Source: Paenalcaligenes suwonensis
GTDB lineage: Bacteria; Pseudomonadota; Gammaproteobacteria; Burkholderiales; Burkholderiaceae_B
DNA length: 64,000 nt
Direction of reading: 5' to 3'
Assembly (NCBI RefSeq): GCF_011290505.1
Contig: NZ_JAANPV010000004.1
Span: forward strand, 186,001-250,000
The notes beneath the pieces were generated by a model that saw nothing but the letters and a program-made list of their open reading frames with translations, was not told the origin of the DNA and ran no database searches. Positions within the stretch are counted from its first letter, which is position 1; every line of letters begins with the position of its first letter. Shown here piece by piece: positions 19,841 through 27,895 of the stretch. The translations under genes were made by a program, and so were the position numbers.

Positions 19841-20341
19841 TCATAAATGATCTTGTAAATGTCGGATGGTACGCATCATATAACGCTCTACCATGTTTAG
19901 GGATACACCCATTTTCTGGGCGATCTCGTTGTTGCTAAGCCCTTCTACCTGACGCAACCTGAAGGCCTCTTGGCAAGTATCAGGTAACAACGCCAAAGCC
20001 TGCTGCATGGTACGCATCAACTCATTGGCCTCATAATGTTCTTCTGCACTGGCAGACGTAGGCACGGCATCGTCAGCGAGATCATCCACATTTTGCGTTT
20101 GCCTCACCTGTTCAGATCTGAAAATACTCACCGACTGATTCATCACCATACGGTGAAAATAGTGCGTTGGATTTCTGGGCGCCACCTGCCCCATCTCTAG
20201 CATTTTGAGTGCAGCGTCTTGCACAGCGTCCTCGGCATCCTGCTGAATACCGGCGCGCTTAACCCATCCTCCTAGCAACTCCGCATAACGAATAAGCCAG
20301 TTTTTCTCTGGCACCACAGGCTGGGTCATGACCGCACACAA
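19841..20341 (-). CDS. FecI-like ECF sigma factor
   Basis: A 166-residue ECF sigma factor of the iron-starvation class. Region 2 includes 'AEDAVQDAALKMLE' and 'NPTHYFHRMVMNQSVSIFR'; region 4 has 'LPDTCQEAFRLRQVEGLSNNEIAQKMGVSLNMVERYMMR'. It would direct RNA polymerase to the adjacent receptor operon once released by the FecR partner. A strong Fur-box-like sequence lies ~20 bp upstream of the start, so expression should rise when iron is scarce. Confidence 0.93.
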   Translation of the reverse strand: MCAVMTQPVVPEKNWLIRYAELLGGWVKRAGIQQDAEDAVQDAALKMLEMGQVAPRNPTHYFHRMVMNQSVSIFRSEQVRQTQNVDDLADDAVPTSASAEEHYEANELMRTMQQALALLPDTCQEAFRLRQVEGLSNNEIAQKMGVSLNMVERYMMRTIRHLQDHL

Positions 20342-20361
20342 TTTGACTCAAAACACATAAC

Positions 20362-20379
20362 GATAATAATTATCATTTA
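20362..20379 (-). promoter_or_regulatory. Fur box upstream of the ECF sigma gene
   Basis: GATAATAATTATCATTTA matches the Fur consensus closely and is centred about 30 bp upstream of the sigma-factor ATG. It should repress the regulatory pair when iron is plentiful. Confidence 0.8.
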
Positions 20380-20430
20380 TTAACGAGAAAAAACCAAGAA
20401 CTACCCCATTTAGTCTCGCTATGCAGACAA

Positions 20431-20461
20431 AAAAACAGCCATGGAAACCCATGGCTGTTTT
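20431..20461 (-). terminator. Intrinsic terminator after the TerC gene
   Basis: AAACAGCCATG and CATGGCTGTTT form a hairpin 27 bp after the terC-like stop codon. A T tract follows on the minus strand (complement of the A-run starting near 20429). It may act in both directions. Confidence 0.8.
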
Positions 20462-20487
20462 GTCGCACCGCTACGAATGACTCGATA

Positions 20488-21201
20488 TTAGGCAGCAGGC
20501 GTAGCTTCTTTTTTAGTTTTACGGCTAGCCATCCATTTACCTATCACCACGATCAACACAGCACCAGCAATGTGCGCGCCGTAGAACACGGTATTGCTAG
20601 GCTCGCCAAAGCGTTCCGTGTAGGCAATATCGGTCACCATTAGGCCACCAGCGATCCAGCCCAACAACGCAGCACCCAAGGTCACAATCACAGGGAAGCG
20701 GTCAATCATTTTCAGAACAATGGTGCTACCCCAAACGATGATAGGAATACTCACTAACAAACCAAAGATCACCAAGCCCAACTGATGACTTGGGTCTGCC
20801 ATCTGTGCTGCGCCCGCAATAGCAATCACGTTATCTAAGCTCATCACAAAGTCAGCGATGATAATGGTTTTAATGGCACTCATAATAGACACGCCACTCT
20901 TGATATCGCCATGCTCGCCTTCCTCAGGAATCAGCAAGCGAATCGCCACCCAGGCCAACAGCAAAGCACCAACGATTTTTAGATATGGGATAGCCAACAA
21001 GGTCAGAGCAAAAGCGATCAGTACCACACGCAAGATAATCGCGCCGGCTGTCCCCCACAGTACCCCTTGCATACGCTGTTTAGCAGGCAAGTTACGACAC
21101 GCTAACGCAATCACTACCGCGTTATCACCGCCCAGAAGAATGTCGATCATGATGATCTGAAAGACAGCTGCCCAACTAAGCGTTTGCAAAAATTCCAACA
21201 T
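20488..21201 (-). CDS. TerC-family integral membrane protein, likely Mn2+ exporter
   Basis: A 237-residue TerC/Alx/YkoY-type protein. I choose ATG 21201, which has GGAG 4-5 bases upstream; a longer frame to 21234 would start inside the terminator hairpin. It has seven or so hydrophobic helices. The two Asp-containing membrane motifs are 'IDILLGGDNAVVIALA' (N-terminal) and 'IADFVMSLDNVIAIAGAA' (central), each with the conserved DN pair. A yybP-ykoY riboswitch and terminator precede it, which points to control by Mn2+ and a role in manganese efflux or in loading exported enzymes. Metal specificity is inferred from the riboswitch. Confidence 0.92.
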   Translation of the reverse strand: MLEFLQTLSWAAVFQIIMIDILLGGDNAVVIALACRNLPAKQRMQGVLWGTAGAIILRVVLIAFALTLLAIPYLKIVGALLLAWVAIRLLIPEEGEHGDIKSGVSIMSAIKTIIIADFVMSLDNVIAIAGAAQMADPSHQLGLVIFGLLVSIPIIVWGSTIVLKMIDRFPVIVTLGAALLGWIAGGLMVTDIAYTERFGEPSNTVFYGAHIAGAVLIVVIGKWMASRKTKKEATPAA

Positions 21202-21210
21202 AAGCACTCC

Positions 21211-21247
21211 AAAAACAAAAAAAGCCTGATCCAAAAGGACAGGCTTT
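21211..21247 (-). terminator. Riboswitch expression-platform terminator
   Basis: On the minus strand AAAGCCTG...CAGGCTTT forms a hairpin (21221-21247) followed by a T-rich run (complement of AAAAACAAAAAAA at 21211-21223). It lies between the riboswitch aptamer and the TerC start, so ligand binding probably decides read-through. Confidence 0.85.
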
Positions 21248-21248
21248 C

Positions 21249-21394
21249 TCGTGATGGAGTCGTACCTTGCCCTTTGACGGCAAGGTCTTGCTTGTAACGA
21301 TACAGTCTAAAGCCTGTGTGTTACCCGGGCACCGGGAGTACTCATGGTACTGCCGTGATGACGATGCGACGGAAATTAAGCTACTCCCCTTGAT
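21249..21394 (-). ncRNA. yybP-ykoY (Mn2+) riboswitch
   Basis: On the minus strand the leader contains the family hallmarks: AAGGGGAGTAGC (21380-21391) and GCAAGACCTTGCC...GGGCAAGGT (21264-21291), with paired arms between. These match the conserved parts of the yybP-ykoY RNA, known to bind Mn2+ and turn on MntP or TerC-type exporters. A terminator follows directly, fitting a transcriptional ON switch. Boundaries are approximate. Confidence 0.88.
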
Positions 21395-21400
21395 TGAGCG

Positions 21401-21406
21401 ATTATA
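21401..21406 (-). promoter_or_regulatory. -10 box of the riboswitch leader
   Basis: TATAAT on the minus strand lies about 10 bp upstream of the aptamer's first paired element. No convincing -35 was found at the expected spacing, so only the -10 is called. Confidence 0.55.
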
Positions 21407-21745
21407 GCGAAGAAAACGTTAAAGAGTTGGTTTTACTGACGCTATACCGGCATAAAAGCGAAAACCCGTTGGTAAGGCTACACAGCACCACCTACTTGTT
21501 ACACGCTCCCACAGTAGAGTCTAGAGGCATGTATGGCTCTACACCACCGTAGTTTTATAACAAAAACGTATATTTATAAAAAACATTTATGTACATAAAA
21601 ATAAAATCTCTTCATTTTCCACATATTCGTTAATTATCAATTTACTTATTATAAAAATTAAAATTTTTAAATTCTTATAATTTATTTTTCAAAAAAACTC
21701 ATTCACCTATCATAAAAAAACTATTTCCGTATCTTGGAGTTTTTT
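21407..21745. other. AT-rich intergenic region upstream of the sulfonate operon
   Basis: About 340 bp without a gene. The last ~150 bp before the binding-protein start are very A/T-rich with several A and T tracts, as in UP elements or a regulator-bound promoter (sulfonate operons are usually controlled by a CysB/Cbl/SsuR-type LTTR). No specific operator could be picked out. Confidence 0.5.
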
Positions 21746-22843
21746 ATGCTGGGTAGATTATCAATTCAAAAAACAGTACACGCCCTTTTACTGCTAGCTG
21801 GCGTAGTCAGCGTCACTAGCCTTACACCTGCTTATGCTACTGAAGCACCGAAAGCCATACGTATAGGCGTTGCTACGGCTGGTGGTGGTGATCCTATTAC
21901 GTGGGGGGGATCACCTGGCAGCATCGTCCGCGAGAATAAGTGGCTGGAGTCTGCATTGGGCGACACCGAGGTGCAGTGGTTTTTCTTTAAAGGTGCTGGC
22001 CCAGCTGTTAATGAAGCTCTTTCTAATAAACAAATTGATTTTGCTTATTTAGGCGACCTGCCCACCATTATTGGAATTTCTAACGGATTAAACACCAAGG
22101 TTCTATTAGCCAGCGGACAACGCACCAACTTATATTTAGCCACTCCAAAAGATTCAGAAATTTCTACCATTGCGGACCTTAAAGACAAAAAGGTAGCAAT
22201 TTTCAAAGGCACGAATGGCCATTTGGTCGCTAATAACCTGTTGCTGGATAGCAATCTTAAAGAAACAGATTTACGTAGCATCAACTTAGATACGGGCAGC
22301 GCCCAAGCAGCTTTGGTATCTGGCAGCATTGATGCCGCTTTTGGCGGCTTTGAGTACATACGTTTGCTCAACGACGGCTTGATTGCTGTGCCCTACTCCA
22401 CCCACGGCAAAGACCCACGGTTCACTCGTCAAACATCACTCGTCACCCGTGACGACTTTATTGCTGACTACCCAGAACACACCCAAAAAGTCGTGGACGA
22501 GTTTGTACGTGCGGCACACTGGGCCTCACAAGAAGAAAACCGCGAGGCCTTACTACGCATCTGGGCAAAAAGTGGCGTGCCCTATGAGTCCTTTGTCGTG
22601 GAGTTTGACGGCACGCCACTGGCTCAACGCAATAGCCCATTGCTAGATAACTTCTTCAAAGGCCGCTATCAGGCCGTCGCCAACGACGCCAAAGAACTGC
22701 AATTCATTCGTCGCCCCGTAGATGCTAGCCAAATTTTTGACGACCGCTTTCTGCAACATGCACTACAAACCCAACAATTGACCGACTTTTGGGTGGCCTA
22801 TGAGGCCGATGGCACAACCCCTAGCCCCAAGAGCGCGCAATGA
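21746..22843 (+). CDS. Sulfonate-type ABC transporter substrate-binding protein (SsuA-like)
   Basis: A 365-residue periplasmic binding protein of the NitT/TauT/SsuA family. ATG 21746 is preceded by GGAG at 21736. The signal peptide 'HALLLLAGVVSVTSLTPAYA' ends near residue 30. Family segments are 'IRIGVATAGGGDP', 'NEALSNKQIDFAYLGDLPTI' and 'LKDKKVAIFKGTNGH'. The next genes (two permeases, ATPase, FMN monooxygenase, FMN reductase) make an organosulfonate or related organosulfur compound the likely ligand. The gene overlaps the next by 4 bp. Confidence 0.9.
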   Translation: MLGRLSIQKTVHALLLLAGVVSVTSLTPAYATEAPKAIRIGVATAGGGDPITWGGSPGSIVRENKWLESALGDTEVQWFFFKGAGPAVNEALSNKQIDFAYLGDLPTIIGISNGLNTKVLLASGQRTNLYLATPKDSEISTIADLKDKKVAIFKGTNGHLVANNLLLDSNLKETDLRSINLDTGSAQAALVSGSIDAAFGGFEYIRLLNDGLIAVPYSTHGKDPRFTRQTSLVTRDDFIADYPEHTQKVVDEFVRAAHWASQEENREALLRIWAKSGVPYESFVVEFDGTPLAQRNSPLLDNFFKGRYQAVANDAKELQFIRRPVDASQIFDDRFLQHALQTQQLTDFWVAYEADGTTPSPKSAQ

Positions 22844-23691
22844 GCCTAGCCCCTCAAGACAAACTGGTGCAGCCACTACGCCCTCACCGCACTAACCGCT
22901 ACCCATGGGCAACACAGCTTAGTCATGCCGCTTCGCTGTATGGCCAAGCCTTACTCGTGCCTGTTGTGCTGTTTGCCGTGTGGGTACTAAGCACTGAACA
23001 AGGCTGGATCTCGCCCCAAGTGTTGCCCCCGCCGGCTTACGTATGGGAGTCCCTGTTGGACTTAATAGGTAGCGGCGAATTATGGCTGCATGTGGAAGCC
23101 AGTGTGCGACGCGTCGCTGTAGGTTATGTGGCCGGCTCCATCATAGGACTAGCGCTGGGCATTGTGGTGGGCGTATCTAGGCACGCAGAACGTTTGCTCA
23201 TGCCTACGTTAAATGCGCTGGTGCAAATCCCCGTATTGGCATGGTTGCCGTTTGTGATGCTGTTAGTAGGTATTGGCGAAGCACTGAAGTACATCTTGAT
23301 TGCCAAGGCTGCGCTAGTTCCTACGTTAATGAGCACCTTTCAACTGCTACGCCAGCAACCCCAACGCTTACTGGAAGTGGCCCATGTATATGGCTACAGC
23401 CCTTCGCAACGTTTTTTGCACCTTAGCCTGCCGGCTGGTATTCCCGTGCTGTTTACAGGTCTACGACTGGGCTTTACCAAAGCCTGGTTGTCGTTGGTAG
23501 TCGTTGAACTCGTGGCCTCAAGTGAAGGCCTTGGTTACCTCATTGTGTACGGTCGACAGCTCTTTCAACTGGATTTAGTGATGGCAACGGTGTTCATCGT
23601 AGGCCTGATTGGTTTGCTGATAGACCGTGCACTGGACTGGCTAGAGCGTCGTGTACTGACCTCGTCCACCCCTAGAACAAGGATTGTGTAA
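22840..23691 (+). CDS. Sulfonate-type ABC transporter permease 1 (SsuC-like)
   Basis: A 283-residue permease with about six helices. The EAA loop is at roughly residues 180-200 ('LLEVAHVYGYSPSQRFLHLSLPAG'), and the stretch 'RRVAVGYVAGSIIGLALGIVVGVS' is typical of SsuC/TauC. It overlaps the binding-protein gene (ATGA) and shares one base with the next permease, so coupling is tight. Most ssu operons carry one permease gene; here there are two different ones, implying a heterodimer. Confidence 0.92.
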   Translation: MSLAPQDKLVQPLRPHRTNRYPWATQLSHAASLYGQALLVPVVLFAVWVLSTEQGWISPQVLPPPAYVWESLLDLIGSGELWLHVEASVRRVAVGYVAGSIIGLALGIVVGVSRHAERLLMPTLNALVQIPVLAWLPFVMLLVGIGEALKYILIAKAALVPTLMSTFQLLRQQPQRLLEVAHVYGYSPSQRFLHLSLPAGIPVLFTGLRLGFTKAWLSLVVVELVASSEGLGYLIVYGRQLFQLDLVMATVFIVGLIGLLIDRALDWLERRVLTSSTPRTRIV

Positions 23692-24470
23692 TGCAGCACC
23701 CTACTACACGCTTACAGCATCTGCTGTACCGCATCGAACCGTGGTTACTGCCTACGTTTCTAGTCCTACTGTGGCAATGGGCCGCTGCGCAGCAGCTATG
23801 GCATTCCTCATTACTCGTGTCGCCAGCTAGCGTCTGGCAGCAGCTCATCGAACTGTGCCAAACAGGGCAATTACAGCGAGCCATTCTTGCTAGCGTATCG
23901 CGTGAGCTAAGTGGTTTCTTTATTGGCTCTGCCCTTGGTTTGCTACTGGGTATCACGCTGGGGCTATCTACACGCTTTAGGCAGCTATTAGGCCCCAGTT
24001 TCAACACCTTTAAACAAATTTCGCTCTTTGCGTGGATTCCACTGATTTCTGTCTGGTTTGGACTAGGGGATACCGCCAAAGTTGTGTTTTTATCGCTGGC
24101 CGCCCTCGTACCCGTCACCGTTTACACCGCCGATGGCATTCAGGCCGTGCCCTTACGGTTACTTGAGGTAGCCCGTGTCTATCACTACAGCACCGCACAA
24201 ACCATTGCCTACGTTATTTTGCCTGCTGCCTTACCGGCCATTTTCACCGGTATTTACTTAGCACTGATCTACTCCTGGCTTGCCACCATCGGCGCGGAAT
24301 ACCTGCTGGTTTCCGGGCCTGGATTAGGCACTATTTTGATTGAAGGCAGTGAGCTATTTCGCATGGACCTAGTGTTGATAGGCATGACCGCCATTGGGCT
24401 GATTGGCGCCTTACTGAATTGGTCTGCTCGCCTTCTAGAACGACGCTTGCATCTGTATTTTCCGCAATAG
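23691..24470 (+). CDS. Sulfonate-type ABC transporter permease 2 (SsuC-like)
   Basis: A 259-residue permease related to but clearly different from permease 1. It carries 'SVSRELSGFFIGSALGLLLGITLGLS' and an EAA loop 'LLEVARVYHYSTAQTIAYVILPAALPA'. The start codon overlaps the previous stop (TAATG). Together the two permeases would form the pore driven by the ATPase encoded 30 bp downstream. Confidence 0.92.
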   Translation: MQHPTTRLQHLLYRIEPWLLPTFLVLLWQWAAAQQLWHSSLLVSPASVWQQLIELCQTGQLQRAILASVSRELSGFFIGSALGLLLGITLGLSTRFRQLLGPSFNTFKQISLFAWIPLISVWFGLGDTAKVVFLSLAALVPVTVYTADGIQAVPLRLLEVARVYHYSTAQTIAYVILPAALPAIFTGIYLALIYSWLATIGAEYLLVSGPGLGTILIEGSELFRMDLVLIGMTAIGLIGALLNWSARLLERRLHLYFPQ

Positions 24471-24500
24471 CGCCTCACCTGAACGCACAAAGAGGTCTGT

Positions 24501-25346
24501 ATGACACGTCAGCAAAAGCCTGCACTCACACTGCAGCACATCAACAAATACTTCCACCAACCCGACAGCCACAACACCCTGCAGGTACTGGATGACATCA
24601 ACCTAGACATACGCCCGGGCGAGTTCATCAGTATCGTAGGCAGTAGTGGCTGCGGTAAATCCACCTTGCTACGCCTGATACTCGGGCTAGACACCGACTT
24701 CGACGGCAGCATTACCTTAGATGATGCGCCCATACGCGGCCCCGGCTTAGATCGCGGCATTGTGTTCCAAGATCACCGCTTACTGCCGTGGCTATCGGTC
24801 AGCAAAAACATCCAGTTCGCACTGCGCAATAGCAAACTGTCTGCCCAAGAGCAGCAAGAGCGTGTGCAGCAGCATATAGATCTAGTGGGCCTACAAGGCT
24901 TTGAACACCACCTGCCCAGTGCAATCTCGGGCGGTATGGCGCAACGCGTTGCCATTGCCCGAGGGTTGGTCAATCGCCCTGCTATTTTGCTGCTAGACGA
25001 ACCCTTAGGTGCATTAGACGCCCTCACTCGCACACGCTTGCAGAACGAAATACAAAACATCTGGCAAAAAGAACAGATCACCATGATCTTAGTCACCCAC
25101 GATGTAGATGAAGCCGTGTTTTTGGGTGATCGAGTGGTGATCATGCAGCCCAATCCCGGCCAAATACAACGCATCGTAGACATTGATCTAGAGCGCCCCC
25201 GCAATCGTAGCGACCCGCGTTTCATTGCCTACCGCGACAACATCCTTAGCAGTTTTCTAAACACATCCTCTACTCCACCCTCCACCCCGCCTGCCCCTCG
25301 CGCCCCACTCTGGACCACCTTAAATGGGCTCAATGTGGCGTGGTAA
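24501..25346 (+). CDS. Sulfonate-type ABC transporter ATP-binding protein (SsuB-like)
   Basis: A 281-residue ABC ATPase. Walker A 'GSSGCGKST' is near residue 50, the signature is 'ISGGMAQRVAIARGL', Walker B is 'ILLLDEPLGALD', and the switch His is in 'ILVTHDVDEAVFLGD'. The SGGM signature and EPLGALD are characteristic of the nitrate/taurine/sulfonate branch. The coding sequence runs on to overlap the region before the monooxygenase start. The proline-rich C-terminal tail is unusual but short. Confidence 0.94.
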   Translation: MTRQQKPALTLQHINKYFHQPDSHNTLQVLDDINLDIRPGEFISIVGSSGCGKSTLLRLILGLDTDFDGSITLDDAPIRGPGLDRGIVFQDHRLLPWLSVSKNIQFALRNSKLSAQEQQERVQQHIDLVGLQGFEHHLPSAISGGMAQRVAIARGLVNRPAILLLDEPLGALDALTRTRLQNEIQNIWQKEQITMILVTHDVDEAVFLGDRVVIMQPNPGQIQRIVDIDLERPRNRSDPRFIAYRDNILSSFLNTSSTPPSTPPAPRAPLWTTLNGLNVAW

Positions 25347-25362
25347 TTTCACAGGAAAAATC

Positions 25363-26718
25363 ATGAGCAAACCGTTGAAGAAACAAATAAAGCTAGGTGC
25401 CTTTCTGATGCAAACAGGCCACCACATTGCTGGTTGGCGTCACCCGGAAGCAGCGGCAGAAGCTAGCTTTAGCTTCCAGCACTACGCCGACTTAGCCAAA
25501 CGTGCCGAAGCTGCCAAGTTTGATGCTGTGTTCTTGGCAGACTCGGTAGGCGTACGCCAGCCAGACAAATCGGCACTATTTAGAAGCGCCAGAGCCGCAC
25601 ACTTTGAACCGCTGACCTTACTGTCTGCCCTAGCCGCCGTCACCCAGAAAATTGGGGTAATAGGCACGGCCTCTACCTCGTTTAACGAGCCTTACACACT
25701 GGCCCGCCAATTTGCCTCGTTAGATCAACTGAGCAATGGGCGAGCAGGCTGGAACTTAGTCACCTCCAGCAGCGGCGAAGAGGCCAAGAATTTTGGCTTA
25801 GAAACCCACTACGCCCACCAAACCCGCTACCAACGAGCGCAAGAATTTCACGATGTGGTAACAAACCTCTGGGACTCCTGGGATGAGGATGCGTATGTGG
25901 GCGACAAAGTCCAAGGCATTTATACCAAACCTAACTCAGTGCGCCCCTTAAACCATCGTGGTGAGTTTTTCTCGGTAGCTGGCCCATTAAACGTGACGCG
26001 TTCCGCCCAAGGCCATCCCGTTGTGGTGCAAGCAGGCGCTTCTGAGGCAGGCCGCAGCCTAGCCGCCGCCACTGCCGAAGTCATTTTTGTAGCTCACCAA
26101 ACGCTGGAAGAAGGCCAGCAGTTTTATAAAGACATCAAAAACCGCGTAGCGGCATTTGGGCGCAACCCTGATCACACTTTAATCATGCCCGGCGCCTTTC
26201 CTGTGATTGGCGAATCCCGAGCACACGCCCAAGAAAAGTTCGAACAACTGCAAGAACTCATACACCCCGAGGTAGGACTGGCATTGGTATCCAGTTTGCT
26301 AGGCATTGACCTGCAAGGTGTGGATGTGGATAGCCCTCTACCCGCCATCCCAGAAACTGAAGGCGCTAAAAGCCGTCGCCAATTGCTGCTGGATCTAGCC
26401 GGTAGAGAACAGCTCAGCATACGCGACCTGTACCTAAAAATTGCTGGCGCTCGAGGCCATTGGCAATTGGTAGGCACGGCCAACGACATTGCCGACCAAC
26501 TACAACTCTGGTTTGAAAGCGGCGCTGCCGATGGCTTCAACATCATGGCTCCGTGGTTGCCTGGTGGCTTAATTGAGTTCATTGACCACGTACTGCCGGA
26601 GCTACGCCGTCGCGGACTGTTCCGCACAGAATACAGCGGCAGCACCTTACGCGAACACCTAGGCTTGCCCATTCCCGCCACTCATGCCTCCAGAAAACTG
26701 CAAGGAGCCGTGGCATGA
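25363..26718 (+). CDS. FMN-dependent monooxygenase, NtaA/SnaA/DszA/DmoA family
   Basis: A 451-residue flavin-dependent monooxygenase of the bacterial luciferase superfamily. I use ATG 25363 (RBS-like AGGAA 7 bases upstream) rather than an in-frame start at 25324 that overlaps the ATPase gene. Family segments include 'LGAFLMQTGHHIAGWRHPEA', 'FDAVFLADSVG' and 'LDQLSNGRAGWNLVTS'. Members of this branch oxidise NTA, dibenzothiophene sulfone, dimethyl sulfide or sulfonates, using FMNH2 from a separate reductase. That reductase is encoded next (4-bp overlap), so an organosulfur substrate with release of sulfite is likely. The exact substrate is unknown. Confidence 0.9.
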   Translation: MSKPLKKQIKLGAFLMQTGHHIAGWRHPEAAAEASFSFQHYADLAKRAEAAKFDAVFLADSVGVRQPDKSALFRSARAAHFEPLTLLSALAAVTQKIGVIGTASTSFNEPYTLARQFASLDQLSNGRAGWNLVTSSSGEEAKNFGLETHYAHQTRYQRAQEFHDVVTNLWDSWDEDAYVGDKVQGIYTKPNSVRPLNHRGEFFSVAGPLNVTRSAQGHPVVVQAGASEAGRSLAAATAEVIFVAHQTLEEGQQFYKDIKNRVAAFGRNPDHTLIMPGAFPVIGESRAHAQEKFEQLQELIHPEVGLALVSSLLGIDLQGVDVDSPLPAIPETEGAKSRRQLLLDLAGREQLSIRDLYLKIAGARGHWQLVGTANDIADQLQLWFESGAADGFNIMAPWLPGGLIEFIDHVLPELRRRGLFRTEYSGSTLREHLGLPIPATHASRKLQGAVA

Positions 26719-27308
26719 GCCAAGCCTATGACCTCGTCGCCATCTCTGGCAGCCCCAGTGAGCGCTCCCGATCAACCAGTCTGTTGAACTACTACACCGC
26801 TGCCTTGGAACAATTAGGCCTACGTGTAAAACACATACGCTTGGGCGACTTGCCTGCTGAAGACCTGATTTTTGGACGCTACGATGCACCGGCCATTACT
26901 GCGTTACATCACCACATAGCCGAAGCAAAAGCCGTCATTCTGGCTAGCCCTGTGTATAAAGCCACCATCTCGGGTGGCCTTAAAGCACTGCTGGATGTAC
27001 TACCAGAAAATGCGTTTGCGCATAAAACCGTGGTAGCGCTAGCCTCGGCGGGCAGTTCTTTGCACCTACTAGCGCTGGACTACAGCCTAGGGCCCATTCT
27101 GGCCGCACTGGGCACGCCCAAAGTATTAAAAGGCGTCTATGCCGCACAAAGCCAGCTTACCGCTGTGGGTAACGGCTTCGAGCCCGCTGCCGACGTACGC
27201 ACTCGCTTGGATCAAAGCATCAAAGAGCTACACCACGCCTTGAGCCCCATAGAACCCGCTCTAGCTAAGCAAGACGCGTGGATCAACCGTCACTTTATTG
27301 CCGTTTAA
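26715..27308 (+). CDS. NAD(P)H-dependent FMN reductase (SsuE/MsuE-like)
   Basis: A 197-residue flavodoxin-fold reductase. The N-terminal FMN-binding loop is 'ISGSPSERSRSTSLLNY', and the second motif 'VILASPVYKATISGGLKALLD' is typical of SsuE. It should supply FMNH2 to the upstream monooxygenase. The two genes overlap by four bases. Confidence 0.93.
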   Translation: MSQAYDLVAISGSPSERSRSTSLLNYYTAALEQLGLRVKHIRLGDLPAEDLIFGRYDAPAITALHHHIAEAKAVILASPVYKATISGGLKALLDVLPENAFAHKTVVALASAGSSLHLLALDYSLGPILAALGTPKVLKGVYAAQSQLTAVGNGFEPAADVRTRLDQSIKELHHALSPIEPALAKQDAWINRHFIAV

Positions 27309-27327
27309 CCTTACAAAGGAAATCATT

Positions 27328-27546
27328 ATGAGCACCCCAATCATCAATGCTAGAAACCAATTCAAAGGCACTATTTCTGCCATTAACCGTGGCCCTGTGG
27401 TGTCTGAAGTTGAAGTCACCACGCTGTCTGGACTGGTTACTTCAGTCATCACCACCCGCTCTATTGATGAACTGCAATTGGCTATAGGCAGCGAAGTGCT
27501 CGCGTTTGTGAAAGCCACTGAGGTGGCTGTAGCGAAGTTGGCCTAA
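27328..27546 (+). CDS. TOBE (molybdopterin-binding-like) domain protein
   Basis: A 72-residue single-domain TOBE/Mop protein ('ARNQFKGTISAINRGPVVSEVEVTT...SVITTRSIDELQLAIGSEVLAFVKATEVAVAKL'). ATG 27328 has AAAGGA 10-15 bases upstream; a longer in-frame start lies inside the reductase gene. Such proteins bind molybdate or similar oxyanions, and SsuF-like members occur at the end of sulfonate operons in other bacteria. A terminator follows. Confidence 0.9.
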   Translation: MSTPIINARNQFKGTISAINRGPVVSEVEVTTLSGLVTSVITTRSIDELQLAIGSEVLAFVKATEVAVAKLA

Positions 27547-27552
27547 CCATAA

Positions 27553-27583
27553 AAAAAGCCTGGGTGGTATGCCCGGGCTTTTG
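27553..27583 (+). terminator. Terminator of the sulfonate operon
   Basis: AAGCCTGGG and CCCGGGCTT form a stable hairpin (27557-27580), preceded by an A-run and followed by a short T stretch, about 10 bp after the TOBE gene stop. Confidence 0.85.
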
Positions 27584-27895
27584 CAAAAATTTACAACAAT
27601 AATACAAAGCACACTCTCATGGGGCTCGCCCCCGCCCGGCCCCTCGCGCCACCCAATCAGCCCTTCCTCTTTGTAGAAATTCCGCTGTGCGGAACTCTAT
27701 CTGTCCTTCATCAGCGTTAACACCAATCGACTACAAATGTTTCACGATTCTATTATTAAATAACACTTGTTTCATAAAAATATTCATATAAATCATATGG
27801 ATAAAAATATCAATAAATAAACCGGAATTAAAAACAACTTTCCAAGCAACACAGCATATCTATTTCAGAAGTTTTCTCACTTAGGAGTAAGTTAC
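27584..27895. other. Intergenic region upstream of the M81/peptide-ABC operon
   Basis: About 310 bp with no gene. The first ~120 bp are GC-rich, while 27740-27850 is strongly A/T-rich and probably carries the operon promoter. The M81 gene has the RBS AGGAG (27881-27885) before its ATG. Confidence 0.5.
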
